A stretch of DNA of 64,000 nucleotides from Alphaproteobacteria bacterium (GCA_019635875.1 JAHBYP010000006.1:278236-342235), one strand, 5' to 3'; counted from the first letter of the stretch, positions 19,113 through 27,743 are shown. Numbers and translations: made by a program. Notes: generated from the sequence alone by a model not told the origin.

Positions 19113-19853
19113 TCAGCCGGCGAGCCAGCCGCCATCGACCGGCAGCTCGACGCCGGTGACGAAGGCCGATTCGTCGCAGGCCAGGTAAAGCGCGGCAAAG
19201 GCGATGTCGCGCACGTCGCCGAAGCGGCCCATCGGATGGCGCGCCAGCGAGCGAGCGCGCGCCGCCTCGGGATCGGGCGCGCGGCCCAGCGAGCGGCGCA
19301 GCATCGGCGTATCGGTGGCGCCCGGCAGGATCGTGTTGCAGCGGATGCCTTGATCGACGTAGTCGAGCGCCACCGATTTCGTCAGCGCCAGCACCGCGCC
19401 CTTGGACGTCACGTAAGCGGCATTGCCGCGCCCACCGGCACGCGCGAGCTGAGAGGCGATGGTGACGATCGAGCCGCGGCCCCTGGCGCTCATCGGCCGC
19501 AGGCATTCACGGATCCAGATGAAGCTGCCGGTGACGTTGACGCCCATCACGGTGTTCCAGTCGGCGACGCCGGTATCGAGTGCCGGCTTGCCCAGCGAGA
19601 TGCCGGCGGCGGTGACGAGGACATCGACCGTGCCGCATTGCTCGACGCAGGCGCGCGCATGGGCCTCGTCGGTGACCTCCGCGACATAGGGTCGGGCGCG
19701 CTCGCCGAGCTCGGCCGCGATCGCCGTGACGCCGGCCGCGTCGCGGTCGACCAGTGTGACCTGCGCGCCTTCGGCCGTAAAAAGCCGGGCCGTGGCGGCG
19801 CCGATGCCCGACGCCGCGCCGGTGATGATCGCCGTCCTGTCCTTCAAGCGCAT
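19113..19853 (-). CDS. SDR family oxidoreductase
   Basis: A 246-residue classical SDR. The nucleotide motif TGAASGIG is at residues 12-19 region, followed by VDRD, which indicates NAD preference; the NAG motif is replaced by TAAG; the active site is YVTSK. The C-terminal GVELPVDGGW is the common end of the fold. The ATG at 19853 has GGAGGAG seven bases upstream; longer in-frame starts were rejected. Probably co-transcribed with the deacetylase downstream. Substrate unknown. Confidence 0.9.
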   Translation of the reverse strand: MRLKDRTAIITGAASGIGAATARLFTAEGAQVTLVDRDAAGVTAIAAELGERARPYVAEVTDEAHARACVEQCGTVDVLVTAAGISLGKPALDTGVADWNTVMGVNVTGSFIWIRECLRPMSARGRGSIVTIASQLARAGGRGNAAYVTSKGAVLALTKSVALDYVDQGIRCNTILPGATDTPMLRRSLGRAPDPEAARARSLARHPMGRFGDVRDIAFAALYLACDESAFVTGVELPVDGGWLAG

Positions 19854-19920
19854 GGGCTCCTCCATCGGCGGACAGGCTAGCACCCTGTTCGTTCCGCCGG
19901 GGATCGGCTATCAGCGCAGC

Positions 19921-21093
19921 ATGTCCTACGTCCTCAGTCCCGCCGTCACCGGTATTGAGGCGGCGCCGATCGCCGCCGTGCGCGCCCTGATCGCCGGCCG
20001 CCTCTTCCCCGCCGACAAAGCGCTGATCGATTTGACCCAGGCCGCGCCGAGCTACCCGCCGGCGGCCGAGCTCAGCGAGCATCTCGCGCGACGCCTCGCC
20101 GATCCCGCGCTCCACCGCTACGGCGATATCCTCGGAACTCCGGAATTGCGCGAGGCCTATGCCGCGCATCTGGGCGCCTTCCATCGCACGCGGATCGCGG
20201 CCTCGCAGGTGGCGATCACGGCTGGCTGCAACCAGGCCTTCTGCGCCGCGATGATGGTGCTGGCGCCGCCCGGCTCCTCGGTGGTGCTGCCGCGGCCGCA
20301 CTACTTCAACCACGCCATGTGGCTGCGCATGCTGGGCGTTCGCCCGGTGCCGCTGGATTTCCGCGACGGCAGCGGCGCGGTGCCCGATCCCGCCGACGCC
20401 GAGGCGCTGATCGATGGCACGACCCGCGCCATCGTGCTGGTGAGCCCCAACAATCCCAGCGGCGCCACCTATCCGCCTGAGGTGATCGAGGCCTTCTACG
20501 CCCTGGCCAAGCGCCGCCGCATCGCGCTGGTGCTCGACGAGACCTACAAGGATTTCCTCCCTGATGGCACGCGCCCGCATCGCCTCTTCGACGATCCCGC
20601 CTGGCCGCAGACGCTGATCCACCTCTACAGCTTCTCCAAGGTCTATGCACTGCCCGGCCATCGCGTCGGTGCGCTCACGGCGGGACCCGCGGCGATCGCC
20701 GAGATCGAGAAGGTCATGGACTGCGTCGCGATCTGTGCGCCGCGGCCAGGGCAGGAGGCGGCGCTCTACGGCCTGCGGCACCTTTCCGGCTGGGCACGCG
20801 AGCGCATCGCCGCTGTCGTGGCGCGCGGCCGTGCCTTCGGCGATCTCCTCGCGCGCTCCAACCGCTGGCGCCTGGTGAGCCTGGGCGCCTACTTCGCCTA
20901 TCTCGAGCATCCCTTCGCCGGCGTGCCGGCAATGGAGGTCGTGCGCCAGCTGGCCGATGCGCAGCATCTCCTGCTGCTGCCCGGCACGACCTTCGGCGAG
21001 GGACAGGAGCGTTTCGTCAGGCTGGCCTATGCCAATGTCGCCGATGCCGTGATCCCCGAGGTGGTGGCACGGCTTGACGCGGCGGCGCGATAG
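19921..21093 (+). CDS. Pyridoxal-phosphate aminotransferase, class I/II
   Basis: A 390-residue fold-type I aminotransferase. Cofactor contacts are visible: AGCNQAF early in the large domain, VSPNNPSGATYP, DETYKDF, and the Schiff-base Lys in SFSKVYALPGHRVG near residue 240, with the substrate carboxylate Arg in RFVRLAYAN. The shape resembles aspartate/aromatic aminotransferase-like enzymes. It diverges from the SDR gene and is followed 17 bases later by an alpha/beta hydrolase. The amino donor cannot be identified. Confidence 0.9.
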   Translation: MSYVLSPAVTGIEAAPIAAVRALIAGRLFPADKALIDLTQAAPSYPPAAELSEHLARRLADPALHRYGDILGTPELREAYAAHLGAFHRTRIAASQVAITAGCNQAFCAAMMVLAPPGSSVVLPRPHYFNHAMWLRMLGVRPVPLDFRDGSGAVPDPADAEALIDGTTRAIVLVSPNNPSGATYPPEVIEAFYALAKRRRIALVLDETYKDFLPDGTRPHRLFDDPAWPQTLIHLYSFSKVYALPGHRVGALTAGPAAIAEIEKVMDCVAICAPRPGQEAALYGLRHLSGWARERIAAVVARGRAFGDLLARSNRWRLVSLGAYFAYLEHPFAGVPAMEVVRQLADAQHLLLLPGTTFGEGQERFVRLAYANVADAVIPEVVARLDAAAR

Positions 21094-21110
21094 GCAAGGG
21101 GGAGGGAACG

Positions 21111-21959
21111 ATGCCGTACATCACCTGCGACGACGGCGTGAAGCTGTACTACGAGGAGGCCGGCAGCGGCACGCCGCTGGTCTTCGTGCACGAGTACGCC
21201 GGCGACTGGCGCGCCTGGGAGCCGCAGATGCGCTTCTTCTCGCGCAGGCATCGCTGCATCACCTACTCGTTCCGCGGTTATGCGCCCTCCGACATCCCGG
21301 ACGACCCCGCCCGATACGGCCAGGATCGCGTGGTCGAGGACATCCGTTGCGTGCTCGACGGGCTGAAGATCGACAAGGCGCATGTCTGCGGCCTGTCGAT
21401 GGGCGGCTTCGCGACGGCGCATTTCGCGCGGGTCCATCCGCAGCGCGCCCTGTCGACGGCGATCTGCGGCTGCGGCTTCGGCTCGGAGAAGCATCTGCAC
21501 GCCGCCTTCGCCGCCGAGTCGCGCGCCAATGGCGAGAAGATCCGCCGGATCGGCCAGGCCGCCTTCGCCGCCGAGTACGGCGAGGGCCCCAGCCGGCGAC
21601 GCTATCGCCAGAAGGACCCACGCGGGCATGCCGAGTTCATGGAGCAGTTCGCCAGCCACGATCCGATCGGCGCGGCGCATACCGTGAGCGAGTTCCAGGG
21701 CAAGCGGCCCTCGCTGTGGGACTTCGAGGCGGAGTGGAAGTCCTGCATGGTGCCCGCGCTGATCGTCGCCGGCGACGAGGACGACCTGGTGCTGCAGCCC
21801 AGCATTTACCTGAAGAAGGTGATGGGCAATGCCGGCCTGCTGGTGATGCCCAAGGCAGGCCACGCCGTGAACCTCGAGGACCCCGACGCCTTCAACCGCG
21901 CCCTGTGGGACTTCATCGCCCTCGTCGAAGCCGGCCGATGGACGCCGCGCGAGGCGTAG
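21111..21959 (+). CDS. Alpha/beta hydrolase
   Basis: A 282-residue hydrolase. The nucleophile elbow GLSMGG has Ser near residue 96, the acid is probably in AGDEDDLV and the His in KAGHAVNLEDP. HEYAGDWRAWEPQ replaces the usual HGxPG oxyanion loop, a variation seen in some esterase subgroups. A GGGGGAGGG ribosome site precedes the ATG. Co-directional with the aminotransferase and likely in the same transcript. It looks like 3-oxoadipate enol-lactonase-type proteins only in general fold, so no pca role is claimed. Confidence 0.85.
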   Translation: MPYITCDDGVKLYYEEAGSGTPLVFVHEYAGDWRAWEPQMRFFSRRHRCITYSFRGYAPSDIPDDPARYGQDRVVEDIRCVLDGLKIDKAHVCGLSMGGFATAHFARVHPQRALSTAICGCGFGSEKHLHAAFAAESRANGEKIRRIGQAAFAAEYGEGPSRRRYRQKDPRGHAEFMEQFASHDPIGAAHTVSEFQGKRPSLWDFEAEWKSCMVPALIVAGDEDDLVLQPSIYLKKVMGNAGLLVMPKAGHAVNLEDPDAFNRALWDFIALVEAGRWTPREA

Positions 21960-22021
21960 TCCGGCTTATCCGAGCATAAGAAACCTCTGATCGACGCCAA
22001 TCATGGTTCGCGTCTATATAG

Positions 22022-22033
22022 GTGCATATGCAC
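22022..22033. promoter_or_regulatory. Perfect 12-bp palindrome in an AT-rich promoter region
   Basis: GTGCATATGCAC lies within an AT-rich run (TATATAG before, TTAAATAGGAG after) unlike the surrounding GC-rich DNA, 20 bases upstream of the thioesterase ATG. It is well placed for a repressor such as a MarR-type dimer. No regulator gene adjoins it. Confidence 0.45.
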
Positions 22034-22052
22034 TTAAATAGGAGATGACCGG

Positions 22053-22571
22053 ATGTCCGCGTGGAGGGAAGAGGTCGAGGCCAGCAAGCGCCGGCTGGCG
22101 CCGCCGGGGCCGTTGCCGCTGGCCGAGATCGCCGACTGGCCGGGCGAGCGCATCTTCGCCGCCATTGGCGCCGGTGAGCTGCCGTCGCCTGAGTTCGCCT
22201 ATGTCGCGGGCATCCACCCGATCGAGGTCGGCGGCGGGCGCGCGGTGTTCCAGGGCGATCCGGCGGAGGCGTTCCGCAACATCCTGGGCGCCGCGCATGG
22301 CGGCTGGATCGCCACCCTGCTCGACACGGCGCTGGCGGTCGCGGTGCACGCGACCCTGCCGCCGCGCACCATCGCCACCACCGTCGAGATGAAGGTGAAC
22401 TACGTCGCGGCGGTCACCGAGAAGACCGGCCCGGTGCGCGCCATCGCCACCGTGCTGTCATCGGGCCGCACGCTCGCGACGTCGGAGGCCAAGCTGGTCG
22501 ACGAGGCTGGCCGCCTCTATGCCCACGCCACCGAGACCGTGGCGATCGTGCCGGTGCGGCCGCCGCACTGA
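22053..22571 (+). CDS. PaaI family thioesterase
   Basis: A 172-residue hot-dog-fold acyl-CoA thioesterase. The active-site helix segment GAAHGGWIATLLDTALAVAV and the following TTVEMKVNYVAAV strand are typical of PaaI/YbgC-II members. The N-terminal 60 residues before the fold are somewhat long, and FAYVAGIHPIEVGGGRAVF is the common first strand pair. The ribosome site TAGGAGAT is good. Its promoter holds a 12-bp palindrome. Probably a housekeeping or aromatic-CoA thioesterase; substrate unknown. Confidence 0.87.
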   Translation: MSAWREEVEASKRRLAPPGPLPLAEIADWPGERIFAAIGAGELPSPEFAYVAGIHPIEVGGGRAVFQGDPAEAFRNILGAAHGGWIATLLDTALAVAVHATLPPRTIATTVEMKVNYVAAVTEKTGPVRAIATVLSSGRTLATSEAKLVDEAGRLYAHATETVAIVPVRPPH

Positions 22572-22574
22572 GTT

Positions 22575-22856
22575 GTGGCGGCCGGCCGAGCTGAAGAGGT
22601 TGGCGGTGTCGCATACGGTGTCGTTCCAGCCTTCACCGAGCACCAGGTGTTCAACGTCAAGGAGAAGGCCTCGACCTTGCCTGCACTGGAACTGGACGAG
22701 TCCTGTGCCGGCACAGTGCCGGACCTGTTGGGAAAGGAAGGGAAGGGAAAGGAACTCGGAAAGGAAGGGAAAGGTATTCCGCCTGTGGCGGCCGCGTCTG
22801 ACGCCGCGTCGCTTGCTTTCGCTGCGCGCCCCAAGACAAAACCTCCGATGCGCTAA
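22575..22856 (+). other. Gap with purine-tract small open frame; coding status doubtful
   Basis: This 281-bp gap holds an uninterrupted 93-residue frame with a Lys/Gly/Glu-rich repeat (two GKEGKG units) produced by a purine tract at about 22728-22774. No ribosome site or known family was seen. The segment also has the palindrome GTGCCGGCAC. Its composition differs from flanking genes and resembles a decayed or repeat-derived sequence more than a gene. Confidence 0.3.
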
Positions 22857-23497
22857 GCGGCACCCAGCTTCTGCTCGATCGGCGCGGGCTGCATCAGCGG
22901 CGTGACGGTCCAGGCGCTGCCCCTGCGCTCGAAGGCCAGGGGCAGGCCGTTGGCGGTGAGCTCGACCGGCAGCTCGACGTCGAGCGCGCCGGTCAGCACG
23001 CGCAGCACGCCGCCGTGGCTCACCAGCAGCGGCATCGGGCCGTCGCCCAGCAGCTCGGCGGCGCCGGTCAGCGTGCGCTCGATGAAGCCGTGCATGGTCT
23101 CGCCGTTGGGCGGGCTGACGCGCCAGTCGAGTCCCTCGCTGGGCGTGCCGATGAAGTCGCCGAAATAGCGCTCGCGCAGGCAGCGGCGCAGCCATACCGG
23201 GCGGCCGGTGAGGTCGGCGACGCGGCCGGCCGTCAGCCAGGCGCGCGCCATGTCGCTGGCGTAGATCAGGTCGAAAGTGTGCTCGCACAGCACCTTGGCC
23301 GCGGTGTCGGCGTCGATGAAGCCCTCGGCGGCCAGCGGCAGGTCGGGGTGCTGGTAGATGCGGCCGATATTGCCCGGCGTGCGGCCATGGCGCAGGAACA
23401 GGAAGCGGTCGCGGGCGATGCTGAGGCCGTGGTTGCGCGCGGCGGCGCGCAGCGCCAGCTGGCCGGCGTCGTTCTCGTGGGCGGCGGTCGTGCTCAT
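22853..23497 (-). CDS. Histidine phosphatase family protein (phosphoglycerate mutase-like)
   Basis: A 214-residue protein with the catalytic FLRHGRTPGN (phospho-accepting His37) and the second active-site His in LVSHGGVLR. IYASDMARAWLTA and LRERYFGDFIGTP are the usual acid/loop regions. It could act as a broad phosphatase or cofactor-independent mutase; the bacterial members of this length are mostly phosphatases. The ATG at 23497 was chosen because the upstream extension is Arg/Ala-rich. It follows the acyl-CoA dehydrogenase promoter side and is co-directional with it, 54 bases downstream. Confidence 0.88.
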   Translation of the reverse strand: MSTTAAHENDAGQLALRAAARNHGLSIARDRFLFLRHGRTPGNIGRIYQHPDLPLAAEGFIDADTAAKVLCEHTFDLIYASDMARAWLTAGRVADLTGRPVWLRRCLRERYFGDFIGTPSEGLDWRVSPPNGETMHGFIERTLTGAAELLGDGPMPLLVSHGGVLRVLTGALDVELPVELTANGLPLAFERRGSAWTVTPLMQPAPIEQKLGAA

Positions 23498-23551
23498 TGC
23501 GGATCGATCCCTGGCGATACGGGCGGACGGGGCGGCCAACCTAGCACGGCA

Positions 23552-24715
23552 TCAGCCGTGCAGGCGCTTGGCGACTTCCTCCAGCATCACTTCCGTCGCA
23601 CCGCCGCCGATCGCCTGGACGCGGGCGTCGCGCACCATGCGCTCGATGGCGGTTTCGCGCATGTAGCCCATGCCGCCGTGGAATTGCTGGCAGGCGTACA
23701 TCACCTCGTTGACCAGCTCGCCGCACAGCGCCTTGACCATCGAGACTTCCTTGACGCACTCGCGGCCCTGGGCGTCGAGCCAGCCGGTATGGTGCACCAG
23801 CTGCTGCGCGGCGGCGACGCGCGCCGCCAGCATCGACAGGCGCTGGCGGATCGCCTGCTTGTCCCACAGCGGCGCGCCGAAGGCCTGGCGCGTCTGCACG
23901 TGCCGCAGGGTGAGCGCCAGCGCCGCCTCGGCCTCGCCCATGGCCTGCGCGCCGAGCACCAGTCGCTCGTTCTGGAGGTTCTTCATCACGGCGTAGAAGC
24001 CGCGATTCTCCTCGCCCAGCAGGTTCTCGACCGGCACGCGCGCATCCTCGAACACCAGCTCCGCCGTGTCCGACGACAGCCAGCCGGTCTTCTTCAGGGC
24101 CCGGCCGACCGAGAAGCCCGGGGTGCCCCTGGGCACGATGAACATCGAGATGCCGGCCGAGCCGCGCGCCTTCGTGTCGGTCTTGGCGGCGACGAAGTAG
24201 ACGTCGGCATGCACGCCGTTGGTGATGAACATCTTGGTGCCGTTGAGCACGTAGTGCCCGCCCTCGCGCCGCGCCGAGGTGCGGATGCCCTTCACGTCCG
24301 ATCCGGCGCCGGGCTCGGTCACCGCCACCGCGGCGATCGTGCGGCCGGCGACGATGTCGGGCATCAGCCGCGCGATCTGCCCGGGCGTGCCGGCATTCAT
24401 CAGGTGCGGCGAGGCCATGTCGGTATGCACCAGCACCGTGATGGCGAAGCCGCCGAAGGTCGACTTGCCCAGTTCCTCCGCCAGCACCACGCTGCCCAGC
24501 GAGTCCATTGCCGCGCCACCATACCGCTCGGGATAGCGGATGCCGAGGAAGCCCAGCTCGCCCATGCGCCGCAGCACGTCGCGCGGCACGAAGCCGTCCT
24601 CCTCCCATTTCTCGGCCCTGGGCTTCACCTCCTCGTCGATGAAGCGGCGCAGCTGATCGCGCAGCATCTCGTGCTCTTCGCGGAAGATCGGCGAGGCGGG
24701 GGCGTTGGCGGGCAT
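23552..24715 (-). CDS. Acyl-CoA dehydrogenase
   Basis: A 387-residue FAD enzyme that introduces a trans-2 double bond into acyl-CoA and passes electrons to ETF. Signature regions: VTEPGAGSDVKGIRTSA (FAD/substrate loop, about 130-150), NGTKMFITNG, LQNERLVLGAQAMG, and the C-terminal QQFHGGMGYMRE followed by RMVRDARVQAIGGGATEVM. Full family length. Chain-length or branched-chain specificity is not evident. Downstream, 54 bases away, is the histidine phosphatase gene; upstream, the ParDE pair ends 5 bases before it, possibly by chance. Confidence 0.93.
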   Translation of the reverse strand: MPANAPASPIFREEHEMLRDQLRRFIDEEVKPRAEKWEEDGFVPRDVLRRMGELGFLGIRYPERYGGAAMDSLGSVVLAEELGKSTFGGFAITVLVHTDMASPHLMNAGTPGQIARLMPDIVAGRTIAAVAVTEPGAGSDVKGIRTSARREGGHYVLNGTKMFITNGVHADVYFVAAKTDTKARGSAGISMFIVPRGTPGFSVGRALKKTGWLSSDTAELVFEDARVPVENLLGEENRGFYAVMKNLQNERLVLGAQAMGEAEAALALTLRHVQTRQAFGAPLWDKQAIRQRLSMLAARVAAAQQLVHHTGWLDAQGRECVKEVSMVKALCGELVNEVMYACQQFHGGMGYMRETAIERMVRDARVQAIGGGATEVMLEEVAKRLHG

Positions 24716-24720
24716 TGAGC

Positions 24721-25032
24721 TCAGCTATCCTCGGACGTAAACAGTGCGGCGATATCGCGACCACGATGCGCGAAGCGGACCATCACGACCTCGTCGCCAT
24801 CCACGACAAATGCGATCGTGAGCCTCCGTCGATAGCCAATTGTGCGCAGGCCAGGCCGAAGGTCGCTGCGCAAGGTGCCGCGCTTCGGAAAGACGGCGAA
24901 TCCCTGGCAGTACTCCCGGATGCGATCGACATAGGACTGAGCGACCGCCACATCTGTCGCGTCGGCAACCCACGAGAATATATCGTCGAGGTCGGCAAGC
25001 GCCTCGGGCGCGAAGACGACCCTTCGTGTCAC
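24721..25032 (-). CDS. ParE family toxin
   Basis: A 103-residue toxin opening VTRRVVFAPEALADLDDIFSW and ending with RFAHRGRDI, both typical of ParE. ParE proteins inhibit DNA gyrase. The GTG start overlaps the stop of the upstream antitoxin gene by 4 bases. The central RPGLRTIGYRRRLTIAFVV strand region is intact, so the toxin looks functional. Transcribed with parD; the downstream acyl-CoA dehydrogenase start is only 5 bases away. Confidence 0.9.
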   Translation of the reverse strand: MTRRVVFAPEALADLDDIFSWVADATDVAVAQSYVDRIREYCQGFAVFPKRGTLRSDLRPGLRTIGYRRRLTIAFVVDGDEVVMVRFAHRGRDIAALFTSEDS

Positions 25033-25316
25033 CGCCGCTTGGCGGCGCGCTTGCGCGCGGCATAACGGGCTGCGGCTTCTCCAAAAGCTTTCTCGGCCGG
25101 TATTCTCTTGGACGGGTCGGCCATGGTGGCGTCGTATGCCGGGACGACTTCCTCCCTCAGCCAGCGCTCCATGGCGGCGTCGCGCTGCCGAAGGGCGCGC
25201 AGGCCGTCACGAATGACCTCGCTTTCGCTGGCATACTCGCCGGACTCGACCTTGCGGCGAATCATGTCGGCCATCTCGTTCGGCAGAGTGACGCTAAGGG
25301 AGCGGGTGGTGCGCAT
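25029..25316 (-). CDS. ParD family antitoxin
   Basis: A 95-residue antitoxin. The N-terminal ribbon-helix-helix (RSLSVTLPNEMADMIRRKV) binds DNA, and ASESEVIRDGLRALRQRD is the highly conserved second helix. The C-terminal half (AEKAFGEAAARYAARKRAAKRR) would wrap the toxin. Antitoxin-first order with a 4-base overlap is standard for coupled dosing. A short palindrome 24-34 bases upstream may be its own operator. Confidence 0.92.
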   Translation of the reverse strand: MRTTRSLSVTLPNEMADMIRRKVESGEYASESEVIRDGLRALRQRDAAMERWLREEVVPAYDATMADPSKRIPAEKAFGEAAARYAARKRAAKRR

Positions 25317-25339
25317 GGCGGCGAGTTTAACATTGAACG

Positions 25340-25350
25340 CGATTTAATCG
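25340..25350. promoter_or_regulatory. Candidate parD operator palindrome
   Basis: CGATTTAATCG is a perfect 5-1-5 inverted repeat in a locally AT-rich stretch just upstream of the parD ATG. ParD proteins bind such sites to repress their own operon, so this is a plausible operator, though short. Confidence 0.4.
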
Positions 25351-25445
25351 TATCGGATTCTGCAGGGGTGGCACGCGGCTGCGCGGCTTGACCCGGACAC
25401 CTTGCAGCAGCCAGCTTCGTCGCCTCAACATCGGGGGAGGGCTCT

Positions 25446-25898
25446 GTGGCCGGGCTGTGGTTCGAGGAGTTCAAGGAGGGGATGGTCTTCGACCATCCCT
25501 GGACGCGCACGGTCACGGAAATGGACAACGTGCTGTTCAGCTCGCTGACCATGAACGTGCAGCCGCTGCATCTCGACGAGGAGTTCGCGTCGAAGACGGA
25601 GTTCGGCCAGCGCATCGTCAACAGCCTGTTCACCCTGGGCCTGATGATCGGCATCACGGTCAACGACACGACGCTCGGCACCACGGTGGCCAATCTCGGC
25701 ATGACCGACACGCGCTTTGCCAAGCCGGTGTTCCACGGCGACACGATCCGCGTGCAGACCAGGATCGTCGGCCTGCGCGAGAGCAAGTCGCGGCCCAATG
25801 CCGGCATCGTCGAGTTCGAGCACCGCGCCTTCAACCAGCGGGGCGAGGAGGTCGCCTATTGCAGGCGCCAGGCGCTGATGCGGCGCAAGCCGACATGA
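25446..25898 (+). CDS. MaoC family dehydratase
   Basis: A 150-residue hot-dog hydratase. The hydratase-2 region reads [12 protein letters not shown]: the conserved Asn and His are present but the usual catalytic Asp two before the Asn is Thr, as in a MaoC subgroup that includes mesaconyl-CoA hydratase-like proteins. GTG start with a GGGGGAGGG ribosome site. The stop overlaps the start of a CoA-ester lyase gene (ATGA), suggesting paired hydration and C-C cleavage of a CoA ester, for example a methylmalyl-CoA-type route; this is an inference. Confidence 0.83.
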   Translation: MAGLWFEEFKEGMVFDHPWTRTVTEMDNVLFSSLTMNVQPLHLDEEFASKTEFGQRIVNSLFTLGLMIGITVNDTTLGTTVANLGMTDTRFAKPVFHGDTIRVQTRIVGLRESKSRPNAGIVEFEHRAFNQRGEEVAYCRRQALMRRKPT

Positions 25899-26755
25899 TC
25901 CGCTCCTATCTCTTCGTGCCGGGCGACGACCTCAAGAAGCTCGATCGCTCGCAGGCTTCGCCGGCCGACGCACTGATCTACGATCTCGAGGATTCGGTCG
26001 GGCCCGACCGCAAGGAAGCGGCCCGCGCCATCGTGCGCGACCACATCCGCGCACGCGGCGCCGGCGGCCACCACAAGACGGTGCGCGTCAACAGCTTCCC
26101 GACCGGGCTGACCGCCGGCGACCTCGCGGTGGTGATGCAGGCCGCGCCCGACTCGATCCTGCTGCCCAAATGCGAGGGCCAGGCCGAGCTCGACCGGCTG
26201 GGCCACATGCTCGATGCGCTGGAGGCGCGCGAGGGCATCGCCGCCGGCCGCACCAGGGTGCTGGCCCTCGTCACCGAGACCGCGCCGGCGGTGCTGGTGG
26301 CCGCCTCGACGCGTCTGTCGCATCCCAGGCTCACCGCGCTGACCTGGGGCGCGGAGGATCTGTCGGCTGACATCGGCGCGGTGGCGAAGGCCGGCCCCGA
26401 TGGCGTGCTCGACGACACGTTCCGCTATGCCCGTGTCGTCTGCCTGCTGTCGGCCAGCGCCGCCGGCGTGACGCCGCTCGACACCGTCTATGCCGATTTC
26501 CGCGACCTTGCCGGCTTCGAGGCGGAATGCGTCACCGCCAAGCGCATGGGCTTCCTGTCCAAGATGGCGATCCATCCCTCGCAGGTCGAGCCGATCAACC
26601 GCATCTTCAGCCCGTCACAGGCCGAGCTCGACTGGGCCCGCAAGGTCGTCGAGGCCTTTGCCAAAGCGGGCAATGGCGGCGTCACGCAGATGGACGGCAA
26701 GATGCTCGACAAGCCGCACCTGAAGCTGGCCCAGCGCCTGCTCGGCACGATGTAG
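25895..26755 (+). CDS. CoA-ester lyase (CitE/malyl-CoA lyase-like, HpcH/HpaI family)
   Basis: A 286-residue TIM-barrel, Mg-dependent lyase. [13 protein letters not shown] is the family opening; [11 protein letters not shown] (Asp30, Glu32, Asp33) and LLPKCEG carry active-site acids, and [12 protein letters not shown] is the common late block. It could cleave malyl-, methylmalyl- or citramalyl-CoA. It overlaps the MaoC dehydratase gene by 4 bases and is probably co-expressed. A palindromic repeat and then an insertion sequence follow. Confidence 0.87.
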   Translation: MIRSYLFVPGDDLKKLDRSQASPADALIYDLEDSVGPDRKEAARAIVRDHIRARGAGGHHKTVRVNSFPTGLTAGDLAVVMQAAPDSILLPKCEGQAELDRLGHMLDALEAREGIAAGRTRVLALVTETAPAVLVAASTRLSHPRLTALTWGAEDLSADIGAVAKAGPDGVLDDTFRYARVVCLLSASAAGVTPLDTVYADFRDLAGFEAECVTAKRMGFLSKMAIHPSQVEPINRIFSPSQAELDWARKVVEAFAKAGNGGVTQMDGKMLDKPHLKLAQRLLGTM

Positions 26756-26805
26756 GCGCCGGGCGGAGGCGCGACTAGCGCGACGCGCGCAATATCAGAC
26801 TCACC

Positions 26806-26874
26806 CTGTCATCCCGAGCGCAGCGAGGGATCCAGGCAGCTTCCCTGGATCCCTCGCTGCGCTCGGGATGACAG
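26806..26874. repeat. 69-bp palindromic repeat, copy C
   Basis: Arms CTGTCATCCCGAGCGCAGCG and its complement enclose a central AGGCAGCTTCCCTGG. It lies after the CoA-ester lyase gene and 30 bases left of the insertion sequence. Confidence 0.9.
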
Positions 26875-26904
26875 GTGGGTCCGATTGACCGCTCGATGCT
26901 CTAG

Positions 26905-27743
26905 GGTCAAAACTCAATCAGATGATTGAATTCGTTAGCCGGTGGTGATTCAAGCTCTGAAACGACGGAGCGTTGGAGATGGCGAACGAGTTCTGGCTCA
27001 ACGAGCAGCAGTGGTCGGCGATCGAGCCGCTGTTGCCGCGCAATTAACCGGGCGCGCGTCGGGTCGATGATCGACGGGTGATCAGCGGCATCGTTCATGT
27101 GCTGAAGGTGGGCTGTCGCTGGGGGGACTGTCCGGCGCTCTACGGACCGCCGACGACGATCTACAATCGCTTCAATCGATGGTCCCGGCGCGGGCTTTGG
27201 CAGCGACTGTTCGAGGCCCTGGTGAGATCGGACGCCAGCGATACGCAGATGATCGACAGCACGACGGCCAAGGCCCACCGTTCCGCGGGTGGCGGAAAAG
27301 GGGGGCCTTGGCGCAGGCGATCGGCCGCTCGCGCGGCGGGCGGACGACGAAGATCCACGCCGTCATCGACTGCCTCGGCAGGCTCATCGCCTTCGAGATA
27401 ACACCGGGCCAGCTCGGCGATGTGCGCACCGCCGAGGCCTTGTTGGCACCGTTGCCGGCGGCGCGACTGTGCATTGCCGACACGGCCTACGACAGCGATG
27501 CGCTACGTCACTTCTTGCGCGAGCGCGGCACCCAGCCGGTGATCCCCAACAACCCGACCCGGAAACGCTTCCATCCGTTCGATGCCGAGACCTACAAGCA
27601 ACGCAATCTCATCGAGCGCATGTTCTGTCGGCTCAAGGACTGGCGCCGCATCGCCACCCGCTACGACAAGCTGGCGGCCAACTTCGCCGCAGCCGTCGCC
27701 ATTGCAACAATCGTCCTGTGGTGGACCTGATTGAGTCTGGAAC
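26905..27743 (+). mobile_element. IS5 family insertion sequence, IS427-type (839 bp)
   Basis: The ends are 17-bp imperfect inverted repeats, left GGTCAAAACTCAATCAG and right CTGATTGAGTCTGGAAC, matching at 14 of 17 positions. CTAG flanks both sides (26901-26904 and 27744-27747), the preferred target of this group. The transposase is split into two frames with a slippery A4G6 run between them, also typical. The transposase carries an extra stop codon, so this copy is probably dead or needs help in trans. Confidence 0.9.
26979..27730 (+). pseudogene. IS427-type transposase with an in-frame nonsense codon
   Basis: The first frame starts at ATG 26979 with the typical FWLNEQQWSAIEPLLPRN, then meets TAA at 27045-27047 where relatives usually have a codon such as Gln, and continues in the same frame with VDDRRVISGIVHVLKVGCRW. 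The DDE residues are there: IDSTTAKAH, then after a -1 frameshift at the A4G6 run (27296-27305) DTAYDSD and ERMFCRLKDWRRIATRYDK. The frameshift is normal for the group; the TAA is not. A CAA-to-TAA change would explain it. Confidence 0.85.

Noticed and set aside
21111..21959. Alpha/beta hydrolase as 3-oxoadipate enol-lactonase (PcaD) for the pca pathway
   Set aside because: It is far from pcaHG and has only general hydrolase motifs; no evidence ties it to the pathway.
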